From NCBI RefSeq assembly GCF_900188315.1, contig NZ_LT897781.1, forward strand, positions 2,976,001 through 3,040,000: a DNA stretch of 64,000 bases, given 5' to 3'. The stretch's first letter is position 1. Every line of letters begins with the position of its first letter. Below the pieces are notes generated by a model. That model ran no database searches. It was not told the origin of the DNA and saw only the letters and a program-made list of their open reading frames with translations. Made by a program: the position numbers and the translations under genes. The stretch comes from Marinobacter sp. es.042. Its GTDB lineage: Bacteria; Pseudomonadota; Gammaproteobacteria; Pseudomonadales; Oleiphilaceae. This document shows, one piece after another, positions 36,413 through 44,503 of the stretch.

Positions 36413-36430
36413 TTGTCACAATACTGACAA
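36413..36430. promoter_or_regulatory. Palindrome ahead of the wax synthase gene, possible operator
   Basis: TTGTCA (36413-36418), six bases, then TGACAA (36425-36430) form a perfect inverted repeat. It ends two bases before the ribosome site of the wax synthase. It lies in the 189-base gap between divergent genes, so it may be a repressor site for one or both, or a leader hairpin. Confidence 0.4.
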
Positions 36431-36442
36431 CAAGGATGCCCT

Positions 36443-37810
36443 GTGAAACCTCTCAGCCCCACGGATCAGCTTTTTCTCTGGCTGGAAAAACGGCAGCAGC
36501 CCATGCACGTGGGCGGCCTTCAACTTTTCTCTTTTCCCGAAGGCGCTCCGGATGATTACGTCGCCCAGCTGGCGGACCGGTTAAGGCAACACACAAAGGT
36601 GACACCACCTTTCAACCAGCGACTGGATTACCGTTTCGGTCAGCCGGTGTGGGTAGAGGATGAGCACCTGGATCTGGAGCATCACTTCCGGTTCGAAGCG
36701 CTACCGACCCCGGGACGGGTAAGAGAGCTGTTGTCGTTTGTCTCGGCGGAACATTCCCACCTGATGGATCGGGAGCGACCGCTGTGGGAATTTCATTTGA
36801 TCGAAGGGCTGGGAGAGCGGCAGTTTGCCGTGTACATCAAGGTACACCATGCTCTGGTAGACGGTGTATCGGCCATGCGGATGGTTACCCGGATGCTGTG
36901 CCAGGATACCGGAGAGCGGGATATGCCGCCGATCTGGGCCATGCCACCACGCCCGGAGCGTGAGAAGGATGATGGCGGCCCTTCGCTGTGGCGAAGCGTT
37001 GGCCACCTGCTGGGTGAATCCGGCAAGCAACTGGGCACCGTGCCCACCGTCGCCCGGGAACTGCTGCGAACCATCAACGACGCCCGCAAAGACCCGGCCT
37101 ACTCCTCCATATTCCACGCGCCCCGCAGCATTCTTAACCAGAAGATCACCGGGTCCCGACGCTTCGCCGCACAGTCCTATGACCTCAGCCGTATAAAGGC
37201 AGTGTGTAAAATCTACGGAACCACGGTGAATGATGTGGTGATGGCCATGTGCGCCACCGCGCTGCGCAGCTACCTGATGAACCAGGACGCCCTGCCGGAA
37301 AAACCGCTGATCGCCATGGTGCCGGTGTCCCTGCGCAAGGATGACAGCTCCGGCGGAAACCAGGTGGGCGTTATCCTCGCCTCGCTGCACACCGACGTCA
37401 CCAGCCCGGTTACCCGGCTGATGCAGATCCACGAAGATGTAAAGGCGGCCAAGGACCGATACGCCCATATGTCTGCGGAAGAAATTATCAACTACACCGC
37501 CCTGACCCTGGCGCCGGCGGCGTTCCATCTGCTTACCGGCATGGCACCGAAATGGCAGACCTTCAACGTGGTCATTTCGAACGTCCCCGGGCCCCGGGAG
37601 ACCTGCTACTGGAACGGCGCCATGATGGACGGCATGTACCCGGTCTCCATCGCCATGGACCGCCTGGCCCTGAACATGACCCTGACCAGCTACGGCGACC
37701 AGGTGGAGTTCGGCCTCATCGGCTGCCGCCGCACGCTACCCAGCCTGCAGCGGATGCTCGACTACCTGGAAGAGGCCCTGGTCGAACTGGAGACCGCGGC
37801 CGGCCTGTGA
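36443..37810 (+). CDS. Wax ester synthase / acyl-CoA:diacylglycerol acyltransferase
   Basis: The 455-residue protein matches the bifunctional WS/DGAT enzymes of Marinobacter: the start PLSPTDQLFLWLEKRQQPMH, the catalytic HHxxxDG motif as HHALVDG (residues 135-141) and the second motif FNVVISNVPGPRE are all present. It joins fatty alcohols or diacylglycerol to acyl-CoA, making wax esters or triacylglycerol storage lipid at the membrane face. Start is a GTG with AAGGA upstream. The gene is monocistronic in appearance; the TM2 gene runs in the opposite direction nine bases after its stop. Confidence 0.95.
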   Translation: MKPLSPTDQLFLWLEKRQQPMHVGGLQLFSFPEGAPDDYVAQLADRLRQHTKVTPPFNQRLDYRFGQPVWVEDEHLDLEHHFRFEALPTPGRVRELLSFVSAEHSHLMDRERPLWEFHLIEGLGERQFAVYIKVHHALVDGVSAMRMVTRMLCQDTGERDMPPIWAMPPRPEREKDDGGPSLWRSVGHLLGESGKQLGTVPTVARELLRTINDARKDPAYSSIFHAPRSILNQKITGSRRFAAQSYDLSRIKAVCKIYGTTVNDVVMAMCATALRSYLMNQDALPEKPLIAMVPVSLRKDDSSGGNQVGVILASLHTDVTSPVTRLMQIHEDVKAAKDRYAHMSAEEIINYTALTLAPAAFHLLTGMAPKWQTFNVVISNVPGPRETCYWNGAMMDGMYPVSIAMDRLALNMTLTSYGDQVEFGLIGCRRTLPSLQRMLDYLEEALVELETAAGL

Positions 37811-37819
37811 TCCGATCGG

Positions 37820-38227
37820 TCAGCCGAAGCGGCGCTCTTCGTTGCGGATGGAGATCTGGTTGTTCAGAGTCCAGAAGTCATAGAGCACACCGATCAGGAA
37901 CAGGCCGCCGGTAAACAGGTAGATGATGCCCGTGATCCACTTGCCCATGTACATCCGGTGAATGCCAAACACACCGAGGAAGGTCAGCAGGATCCAGCCG
38001 ATGTTGTAGCTGACCTCACCTTCCCGGAACCGCAGGTCCGCTTCGCGGTCCATGGCCGGGATCAGGAACAGGTCGATGATCCAGCCGATAAACAGCAGCC
38101 CCAGGGTAAAGAACCAGATGGTGCCGGTAACGGGTTTGCCGTAGTAAAACCGGTGTGAGCCCAGGAATCCGAAGATCCAGAGCAGGTAGCCGATCAGTTT
38201 GCTGTGGGTGTCTGGCCTTTGGGTCAT
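37820..38227 (-). CDS. TM2 domain membrane protein
   Basis: The 135-residue protein has two TM2-type units: GSHRFYYGKPVTGTIWFFT (first) and GIHRMYMGKWITGIIYLFTG (second). Each pairs two short helices with the conserved GxHRxYxGK turn. It sits in the inner membrane; the function of TM2 proteins in bacteria is unknown. The ATG at 38227 lies 12 bases after AGAGG. The ATG at 38239 abuts the ribosome site and is less likely. Two family-1 hairpin repeats lie upstream. Confidence 0.85.
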   Translation of the reverse strand: MTQRPDTHSKLIGYLLWIFGFLGSHRFYYGKPVTGTIWFFTLGLLFIGWIIDLFLIPAMDREADLRFREGEVSYNIGWILLTFLGVFGIHRMYMGKWITGIIYLFTGGLFLIGVLYDFWTLNNQISIRNEERRFG

Positions 38228-38300
38228 ATTCGTTTTCATCCTCTTGGGTTGGTGTCTGGTTTCAATTATGGCCCTAGCCTGGTTGGTTTGGGGGCTGGCC

Positions 38301-38385
38301 GGGGGGAAGGAATATTTTCCCTCGGGAAAAACAACTCGCTTCGCTCAGACATCTTTTTCCTGTCGGGAAAATATTCCTTCCCCCC
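38301..38385 (-). repeat. Family-1 hairpin repeat, copy A
   Basis: Arms 38301-38320 (GGGGGGAAGGAATATTTTCC) and 38366-38385 are perfect complements over 20 bp. Inside, GGAAAAA pairs with TTTTTCC around the constant core, which reads GATGTCTGAGCGAAGCGAG on the minus strand. The 36-base inner part is identical to copy D at 61793-61828 although the arms differ. Copy A and copy B fill most of the 390-base gap upstream of the TM2 gene; nothing else is seen there. Confidence 0.85.
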
Positions 38386-38478
38386 GTCCGTCGAACCATT
38401 GTGGCATAGGATTAGAAAAACAAATTAAGAACGAGCAATAACTCTTCTGACGGCATTCTCAGCTGTCAGCAGGGCGTG

Positions 38479-38559
38479 GGGTGGGGCATAAATTTTTCGG
38501 GGAAAAAGATGTCTGAGCGAAGCGAGTTGCTTTTTACCCGAAAAATTTATGCCCCACCC
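38479..38559 (+). repeat. Family-1 hairpin repeat, copy B
   Basis: Arms 38479-38501 and 38537-38559 are perfect complements over 23 bp (GGGTGGGGCATAAATTTTTC and onward). The inner AAAAAG...CTTTTT pair encloses the same core as copy A, on the opposite strand. It ends 58 bases from the stop of the AraC-type gene and may end that transcript. Confidence 0.85.
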
Positions 38560-38617
38560 TGCGACCACGCTCCCAACAAGCGGCCCGAGAGGCCCAAACG
38601 ACCACCCAAGACAAACC

Positions 38618-39724
38618 TCAAGGGCCAACCTCAGGCGCCGGATCCGGACCACCCTCGCGAAACTCGCTGGCCGACTTGCCGGTCCACTTCCGGAACGCCC
38701 GGCTGAAGTTGGAAAGGTCCGCATAGCCCAATTCGTAGGCAATCTCGCTGACCGACTGGTTGGTGTACCGGAGCAACTGGATCGCCCGGTCTTTCAGCAC
38801 CGACTCGAGGATTTCCCGATAGCTGGTGTCGCGGTCCGCCAGCCGGCGTTTCAGGGTTCGGGAAGAGACGCAGAAACGCTCGGCCATGGCTTCCAGAGAC
38901 GGCAAGGGGCCCGGCATCATTCGGAGCATGTTGCGGATCGCCAGGACAATGTCGCCCTGCTCCTTCAGGGCCTTCTGCAGCTCGAACTCGCACTGGTCAC
39001 GGGCCATTCGGGAGGCTTCGGCGTCGGCAAGACGCATCTGCACATTCAGAAGCTCGCGCGGGAAGACCATCATTTCGTCGGGCTGGCCGTATTCGAATCG
39101 AACGGGAAGCTGATCGGAAAACTGCCGGTACCAGGGCGGCTCCGGTGCGCTCAAGCGAACGGAGACACCCGGCAGTTTGCCGTCTTCCAGGGCAAAGCCG
39201 TGTTTTGCCGCGTTCTCCCGATCCAGGAGCTGTTCGGTCAGCAGGATCAGGGTGGCGCTGACGGTCTCCGCCAGAAACGGATAGAGGCCGGGCACTTCGA
39301 ATTCGGTGCACAGCTTTACCAACACCTGATCGCCCGCTTCGGACTGGCTCATGCTGAGGAACGGCACCCGCAAATGCAGGTAACGGCGTACCGAATCCAG
39401 GGCATCGGCGAAGGTGGGGCTAGTGAGAGCCGCGAAGCCCAGGGTGCCGTGGATTGTCAGCCGCAACTCCCTGGCCAGCGTGAAGCTGAGACCGTCCTGG
39501 CCGGCCAGGTTCACGGCCCGTTTGGCCATGATGATGGCGTCGGTGACAAACACCCGACTGTCGTTGGACTTGAGATCGTCCGGGGTGAATTCCAGCCCTT
39601 CGTAAAGTAGCCGGTCGTTGTAGCCCAGCTGGCGGACGGTCTCGGCCAGAACCCGCAGGTAAGCGCCCGGCACCAGGAACAATCCCAGCATCTGCCGTTC
39701 TTTGTCCGGACCGGTTGCACTCAT
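38618..39724 (-). CDS. AraC family transcriptional regulator (OruR/ArgR-like architecture)
   Basis: The 368-residue protein has an N-terminal 'arabinose-binding-like' region (about 15-230, with LRLTIHGTLGFAALTSPTFA) and a C-terminal AraC helix-turn-helix pair. The latter includes MAERFCVSSRTLKRRLADRD and SVSEIAYELGYADLSNFSRA. This layout is common in regulators of lipid and hydrocarbon metabolism genes. The ATG at 39724 has AAGGA six bases upstream. It is divergent from the PF10118-type gene at 39950, which is its most likely target. Confidence 0.9.
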   Translation of the reverse strand: MSATGPDKERQMLGLFLVPGAYLRVLAETVRQLGYNDRLLYEGLEFTPDDLKSNDSRVFVTDAIIMAKRAVNLAGQDGLSFTLARELRLTIHGTLGFAALTSPTFADALDSVRRYLHLRVPFLSMSQSEAGDQVLVKLCTEFEVPGLYPFLAETVSATLILLTEQLLDRENAAKHGFALEDGKLPGVSVRLSAPEPPWYRQFSDQLPVRFEYGQPDEMMVFPRELLNVQMRLADAEASRMARDQCEFELQKALKEQGDIVLAIRNMLRMMPGPLPSLEAMAERFCVSSRTLKRRLADRDTSYREILESVLKDRAIQLLRYTNQSVSEIAYELGYADLSNFSRAFRKWTGKSASEFREGGPDPAPEVGP

Positions 39725-39949
39725 TGGCATTCCTTCTTATTGGGTTGGCTGAAGCACGTCAATTGACTCTATCAGATGCCCCCCGCCGCTACAGTGGGGC
39801 CCGGTACACCTTGCTCGCCGTCAGCCTGGCCAATCAAATCCCGGCCCGTGTCCCATCCTGATCGACGGCCGTCCCCTTTGCGCATTCCTGTCCGGCTTTG
39901 ACTGCCACACACTGGAGCCATGACATCAGCCAGAGTGAGGAGTACACAC

Positions 39950-40855
39950 ATGCTGAGCAGCAAAACCGCAGAAAAGAAGACGGCTCCCATTACCCGAGCC
40001 TCTAACACACCGGACAACGTCACCATCACCGCCCAGCGCATGGGGTTTGAGTTCGGTGACCAGGTGCCCCGTTACTGGGTCGACAACAGCTACACCATCA
40101 GCCACATCATGAATGCGCTCTCGGTGCTGTTTCCGCAGGGCGAGCAGTTCTTCGTGGATTCAGTAAGGGCGTTCCGGGACCAGATTTCCGATCCCAAGCT
40201 GAAGGAAGAGATACGCGGATTCATTGGCCAGGAGGCCATGCACTCCCTGGAGCATGTCGCCATGAACCAGCACGTTCGTGACCAGGGCATGCCGGTGGAA
40301 GAACTGGAAAAACACCTCGAGGTGGTTCTGGGAATCGCCAAGAAGCTGCCCAAGCGTCACCAGTTGGCGATCACCTGTGCCCTTGAACACCTGACTGCCA
40401 TGATGGCCGACATGCTGCTGGAGCGTGACGATGTGCGCCAGGACATGGATGAATCCATGCGTCCGCTATGGGTCTGGCACGCGATTGAAGAAACCGAGCA
40501 CAAGGCGGTTGCCTACGACGTGTTCCAGGCGGCCGGCGGCACGTATGCCGAGCGCACCTTTTACCTAATGTTCAGCACCGCCGCCCTGGGTGTGATGAGC
40601 ACCTATTTCACCAGCCGGATGATGCTTAACGACCGCAAGAACTTCTCGTTGAAAGACACCGCCACCGGTCTCTGGCGCCTTTGGGGCATAAACGGTACTT
40701 TCTCTAGCCTGATTCCCACATGGCTGGAGTACTTCAAACCCGGCTTCCACCCCTGGGATCATGACAACAGCGATCTGATTGCCCGTTTCAAAGAGGAAAT
40801 TCAGGCGCACATCGCACCGCAATACAAGAAAGGTAATCGCAGGACGCTTCAGTAA
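39950..40855 (+). CDS. Predicted metal-dependent hydrolase (PF10118-like)
   Basis: The 301-residue protein has the His/Glu-rich helical pattern of the PF10118 family: FIGQEAMHSLEHVAMNQHVR, TCALEHLTAMMADML and WVWHAIEETEHKAVAYDVFQ. The spacing of E, EH and ExxH residues resembles a ferritin-like di-metal site. The family is annotated as metal-dependent hydrolase, but the reaction is not established. Start is the ATG at 39950 with GAGGAG upstream. An AraC-type regulator gene is divergent, suggesting a regulated catabolic role. Confidence 0.85.
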   Translation: MLSSKTAEKKTAPITRASNTPDNVTITAQRMGFEFGDQVPRYWVDNSYTISHIMNALSVLFPQGEQFFVDSVRAFRDQISDPKLKEEIRGFIGQEAMHSLEHVAMNQHVRDQGMPVEELEKHLEVVLGIAKKLPKRHQLAITCALEHLTAMMADMLLERDDVRQDMDESMRPLWVWHAIEETEHKAVAYDVFQAAGGTYAERTFYLMFSTAALGVMSTYFTSRMMLNDRKNFSLKDTATGLWRLWGINGTFSSLIPTWLEYFKPGFHPWDHDNSDLIARFKEEIQAHIAPQYKKGNRRTLQ

Positions 40856-40887
40856 TCACGGAAGCAACTCCCAACCCTGAAGGGAAG

Positions 40888-40970
40888 CGGGTGGGGAGGT
40901 CTTTGTGCAGGGAAAATGATGTCTGAGCGCAGCGAGTTGCCTTTTCCCGGAACAAAGACCTCCCCGCCCG
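40888..40970 (+). repeat. Family-1 hairpin repeat, copy C
   Basis: Arms 40888-40906 (CGGGTGGGGAGGTCTTTGT) and 40952-40970 pair over 19 bp with one G-T wobble. GGGAAAA (40910-40916) and TTTTCCC (40942-40948) pair inside. The core reads TGATGTCTGAGCGCAGCGAG, with GCGCAGC where the other copies have GCGAAGC. It lies between two convergent genes, where it could end both transcripts. Confidence 0.85.
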
Positions 40971-40986
40971 ATTCCCCACTCCCGGG

Positions 40987-41772
40987 TCAGGCCTTCGGCT
41001 CGGCGACGCCAGAGCGAATAACCTCGCCCTTCCGCCAAAGCCGCCATTCACCTGGCTGGTAAACATCCCACTTTTCATCTGTGGTCAGAGGTTCAGTAAC
41101 GATCACGCTGACGATGTCATTGGGCGTCGTTTCCGATTCGAAATCCACCGTCACATCGGCGTCTTTCAGACGTGCAGGACCAAACGGGGCTCTCCGGGTG
41201 ATGCTGGCCATTTTGGTGGTGCAGTAGGTGAACAGCCAGTCACCGTTACTCAGTAGGAGGTTGAAAACGCCCTGGCTGGCGTAGGCGACGGACAACCGGA
41301 CCAGGCGGTCGATGATTTCATCGGTTCCGGTATTGCGGTCGCAGTGCGTTCGAAGGTGGTTAAGAATATCGCAGAACAGCGCCTCGCTGTCGGTGGTGCC
41401 GACCGGCTCGTAGAAGCCGGGATTCGAACGGAAACCGGAGAGCTGGCCGTTGTGGGCGAAGACCCAATAGCGGCCCCAGAGTTCGCGCATGAAAGGATGG
41501 GTGTTGGCCAGGCAGATGTCGCCGACGTTGGCCTGGCGGATATGGCAGATGGCCACTTCGCTTTTGATCGGATGAGTCTGGACCACTTCGGCGATGCGGG
41601 AACTGGCGCTGGCATCGGCGTCGTGGAAGGCACGGACGCCTTTGCCTTCGTAGAAGGCCACACCCCAGCCGTCCTTGTGCGGCCCGGTCTGCCCACCCCG
41701 ACGGGTAAGGCCGGTAAAACTGAAACACAGGTCGGTTGGGGTGTTGGCGCTCATGGCCAGTAATTCGCACAT
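40987..41772 (-). CDS. Class II glutamine amidotransferase (YafJ-like)
   Basis: The 261-residue protein starts MCELLAMSANTPTDLCFSF, placing the N-terminal nucleophile Cys at residue 2 after Met removal. GPHKDGWGVAFYEGKG, VAICHIRQANVGDICLANTH and WVFAHNGQLSGFRS complete the Ntn glutaminase fold. It is a stand-alone glutaminase domain like E. coli YafJ; the acceptor for the released ammonia is unknown. It converges on copy C of the repeat. Confidence 0.9.
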   Translation of the reverse strand: MCELLAMSANTPTDLCFSFTGLTRRGGQTGPHKDGWGVAFYEGKGVRAFHDADASASSRIAEVVQTHPIKSEVAICHIRQANVGDICLANTHPFMRELWGRYWVFAHNGQLSGFRSNPGFYEPVGTTDSEALFCDILNHLRTHCDRNTGTDEIIDRLVRLSVAYASQGVFNLLLSNGDWLFTYCTTKMASITRRAPFGPARLKDADVTVDFESETTPNDIVSVIVTEPLTTDEKWDVYQPGEWRLWRKGEVIRSGVAEPKA

Positions 41773-41820
41773 GGGTTACTTCATTCTTGCCGAGGGATTT
41801 CTGCCACAAGAATAACGTAA

Positions 41821-42921
41821 TCAACTCGCTTCGACAGTGAGAATCTCAAGCTGGCGGGGATTATGGCCGGCGCCGACCACGCAGTTGCGCCCGGCCCGCT
41901 TGCCACTGTAGAGCCACCGATCGGCCACCCGTAACAGGCCTTCGGCCTCGCGACCATGGTCCGGCCACTGGGCAATTCCGAAGGAGGCGGTCACTGTGAT
42001 TTTGGCGTCGCCATAGGGCAATTCGCGTTCCGAGATTCGCTGGCGCAGCTCGTCCATCAGGATGTATGCATCCGCCGGTTTCAAATCTCTCAGAATCAGC
42101 CCGAACTCCTCGCCACCCAGGCGGCCCACAAAGTCTGTGCTTCTCAGGCGCTCGGTCAGGCAGCGGCTGATGTTCTTCAACACGAAATCTCCGGCTTCAT
42201 GGCCCAGGGTGTCGTTCACAACCTTGAAGTGGTCAATATCCATCACCACCAGCGTAAATCCGCTACCGCCGCGCTCGCCCTCGGCAATGGTGCGGTTCAA
42301 CGTGCCCTGGAAGTTGCTGCGGTTGGCCAGACCGGTCAGGGCATCGGTCTGGGCCGTATCCACCAGGCGTTGTTCGGCCTCTTCCCGACGCACTTCATAA
42401 AAGTGAACGAACGCGAGCATCAGTGCTCCGCACAACACCATGTTCAACAGATCGATCATCGCGTGAGGGTTGCCGACCTGGCCAAGGTAAATGTAGTAGA
42501 TAACACCGCCGACGATCATAAATGGCGCGCAGAGAATCATGCCTTCTTTTTTGCCCAGCAGCAGGTAGGCAAGAACTGGCATCATCAGCACCCAGACGAA
42601 CGCGGACACGGATGCTTGCGGCAAAAGCATGATCACCACGAAAAATGCAAAAAGCGGCACCAGGTAGGCATAGACCCACCGCTGCAGATGGGGCGTGGAT
42701 TTCAGACGCCAGACTCCAAAAAACAGAAAAATGCTGGCAAAAAGTTCTCCAACACCGACCCAGAGAAAACCATTAAGAATCTGCAGGCATGCGAAAACCA
42801 CCAGTGCCGAGCCGGTGATCAGAAAAAGCAGCCGCATCAGTGAGCGGCGGTGACTGTCGCGCAGACCCGAGCGGCTCTGTTCCAGAGTGGCCCCCAGGTC
42901 GGAGTGGTGAGGCGAATTCAT
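41821..42921 (-). CDS. Membrane diguanylate cyclase (GGEEF)
   Basis: The 366-residue protein has about five or six membrane helices (residues 28-175) and a C-terminal GGDEF domain. GGEEF falls at about 269-273, and RSTD five residues before it is the inhibitory site. It should be an active c-di-GMP synthase. The membrane region is not a recognised sensor domain. I chose the ATG at 42921 (MNSPHHSDLG) with GGAAGA upstream; the longer frame adds an unlikely basic N terminus. The last codons share 12 bases with the family-1 repeat core, probably by chance. Confidence 0.9.
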   Translation of the reverse strand: MNSPHHSDLGATLEQSRSGLRDSHRRSLMRLLFLITGSALVVFACLQILNGFLWVGVGELFASIFLFFGVWRLKSTPHLQRWVYAYLVPLFAFFVVIMLLPQASVSAFVWVLMMPVLAYLLLGKKEGMILCAPFMIVGGVIYYIYLGQVGNPHAMIDLLNMVLCGALMLAFVHFYEVRREEAEQRLVDTAQTDALTGLANRSNFQGTLNRTIAEGERGGSGFTLVVMDIDHFKVVNDTLGHEAGDFVLKNISRCLTERLRSTDFVGRLGGEEFGLILRDLKPADAYILMDELRQRISERELPYGDAKITVTASFGIAQWPDHGREAEGLLRVADRWLYSGKRAGRNCVVGAGHNPRQLEILTVEAS

Positions 42922-43022
42922 GCTGAGTCTTCCGTGGATCAGCTTCCGAGTATAGCCCCGAAACACTGTTTGTAAAATGTACAGCGGGCCCGGTCCTCAG
43001 GCCCGCTGTGCGCGGGGTGTTG

Positions 43023-43838
43023 TCAGATATAGAGGTTCTTGCGGGAGAAGCGCTCGACCAGCGGCTGGTACGCAGACCCCAGCAGTCGGTTGATCGCGTC
43101 AATGCCCCAGGCGTCCGGGCCTACCAGGATACGGGACTCGTTCTTGAGGATGCCTTTCACAATTGTTTCTGCTGCCTTCTCGGGCGTAGTCATGGCCAGT
43201 TTGTCGAAGCCCTTGCGTTGGGCCACAGCGTTCTCGGACTTGCCCATGCGGGCGGCGTTGGCGATGTTGGTCCGGATACCGCCAGGGTGCACACAGCTTA
43301 CCGCCACCGGCTGGTTTTCCAGCTTCATCTCCTGGCGCAGGGCTTCGGTGAATCCGCGAACCGCAAACTTGGCGGCGTTATATGCACTCTGCTTGGGTAC
43401 GCCAATCAGGCCAAACACACTGGACACGTTCACCACATGGCCATCGCCCGAGGCAATCAGATGTGGCAGGAAGGCGCGGGTGCCGTGGGCAACGCCCCAG
43501 AAATCAATATCCATGACCCACTTGAAGTCCTCGTCGGTCATCTCCCGTACGGTGGCGGAAAGCGCAACGCCCGCGTTATTGATCACCAGATTCACCTGGC
43601 CAAAGTCCTTCGCAACCTCTTCCGCATGGGCAAAAATGGCATCGCGATCAGACACGTCCAGCCGGTAGGTTTTTACATCAGCGCCGCTGAGCTCTGCAGC
43701 GGTTTCGGCCAGGCCTGACTCATTAACGTCGGATAGCGCCAGACGGCAGCCCCGGTCCGCCAGTGATTTCGCAAGCGCGCGACCGATGCCCGAGCCGGCA
43801 CCGGTAACAACGGCCACTTTGTTTTTCAGCTTTTTCAT
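43023..43838 (-). CDS. Short-chain dehydrogenase/reductase
   Basis: The 271-residue protein has the NAD(P)-binding motif TGAGSGIGRALAKSLADRG, the NNAG motif (VINNAGVAL) and the active-site set Ser (NVSSVFG), Tyr-x-x-x-Lys (SAYNAAKFA). It is a classical SDR oxidoreductase with the C-terminal pattern of the ketoacyl- or lipid-related group (ARMGKSENAVAQRKGFDKLA). The substrate is unknown. Start is the ATG at 43838, with AGAGG upstream; a GTG six bases earlier is too close to it. Confidence 0.88.
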   Translation of the reverse strand: MKKLKNKVAVVTGAGSGIGRALAKSLADRGCRLALSDVNESGLAETAAELSGADVKTYRLDVSDRDAIFAHAEEVAKDFGQVNLVINNAGVALSATVREMTDEDFKWVMDIDFWGVAHGTRAFLPHLIASGDGHVVNVSSVFGLIGVPKQSAYNAAKFAVRGFTEALRQEMKLENQPVAVSCVHPGGIRTNIANAARMGKSENAVAQRKGFDKLAMTTPEKAAETIVKGILKNESRILVGPDAWGIDAINRLLGSAYQPLVERFSRKNLYI

Positions 43839-44042
43839 GGTCACAGACCTCTTGTTGTAGGCTTTTCAATTAAAGCAGATACTCTAACAATTGCCCGCCC
43901 GCGGGATATGGCTTTAGTGAACCAGGCCGCAAGGCATTCCGGCCACCCTCTGACTCGGCCCCCGGTTTCCGGTACAATTCGGTGCCGTTGTTCGGTGCGC
44001 AAAAGCAACCCGACGCCTCTCCCGAACCTGTGGATTTTCTGT

Positions 44043-44501
44043 ATGGAATGGAGTCTTACGCATTTCTGGCTGATCCTGGCACTGGTACTGTGCCTGGCCG
44101 AGCTCACCTCCGGCGTGCTCTTGCTGCTCGCTCTCGGCATCGCCGCGGCCCTGACCGCCTTGCTGGCGTTCCTCAATGTGCCCTTTGAATGGCAACTGGC
44201 GGGGATGGGGATTTTCTCGGGAATCCTGGTTCCCGTCGCCATACGCTGGATACGGCCGCGTTTCTCCCCCAAGGGCGTGGCGTATGGAACGACAGGCACG
44301 GGCGTCGAGCAGGGCCGGCGCTACCAGACCCTGAAACGGGACTTCGACGGTGCCACGGGCATCAAGGTCAACGGCGATTTCTATCGCCTGCGAGTCACCG
44401 ACACCGGAGCCACCGATCTTCCGGAAGGAACCGACGTCATTTTCAAACAGTTTGACGGCACTACCGCCGTTGTTGAGACGATCACACACAAGGAACAGTA
44501 A
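44043..44501 (+). CDS. NfeD family membrane protein
   Basis: The 152-residue protein has an N-terminal membrane region of about three helices (residues 5-80) and a C-terminal OB-fold domain (about 90-150, with GKVNG-like GIKVNGDFYRLRVTDTGATD). Short NfeD proteins partner SPFH/stomatin proteins, and such a gene begins two bases after this stop. The pair probably organises membrane protein quality control. The ATG at 44043 is used; an upstream frame extension has no membrane-protein character. Confidence 0.88.
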   Translation: MEWSLTHFWLILALVLCLAELTSGVLLLLALGIAAALTALLAFLNVPFEWQLAGMGIFSGILVPVAIRWIRPRFSPKGVAYGTTGTGVEQGRRYQTLKRDFDGATGIKVNGDFYRLRVTDTGATDLPEGTDVIFKQFDGTTAVVETITHKEQ

Positions 44502-44503
44502 AC

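Noticed and set aside
38301..38559. Family-1 repeats as integron attC sites
   Set aside because: attC sites have conserved outer ends and a variable middle; these have the reverse. No integrase gene or cassette array is present.
38549..39610. A 353-codon plus-strand open frame opposite the AraC-type regulator
   Set aside because: It is antisense to a protein with clear AraC motifs, has no family features, and long shadow frames are common at this GC content. The same applies to 3545-4264 (minus, opposite dctM), 33279-34241 (plus, opposite the RND pump) and 55443-56375 (plus, opposite the aspartokinase).
41822..41833. Twelve bases of the family-1 core (CAACTCGCTTCG) at the 3' end of a diguanylate cyclase gene
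   Set aside because: The match is short, has no flanking arms and lies in coding sequence including the stop codon, so chance is the simpler explanation.
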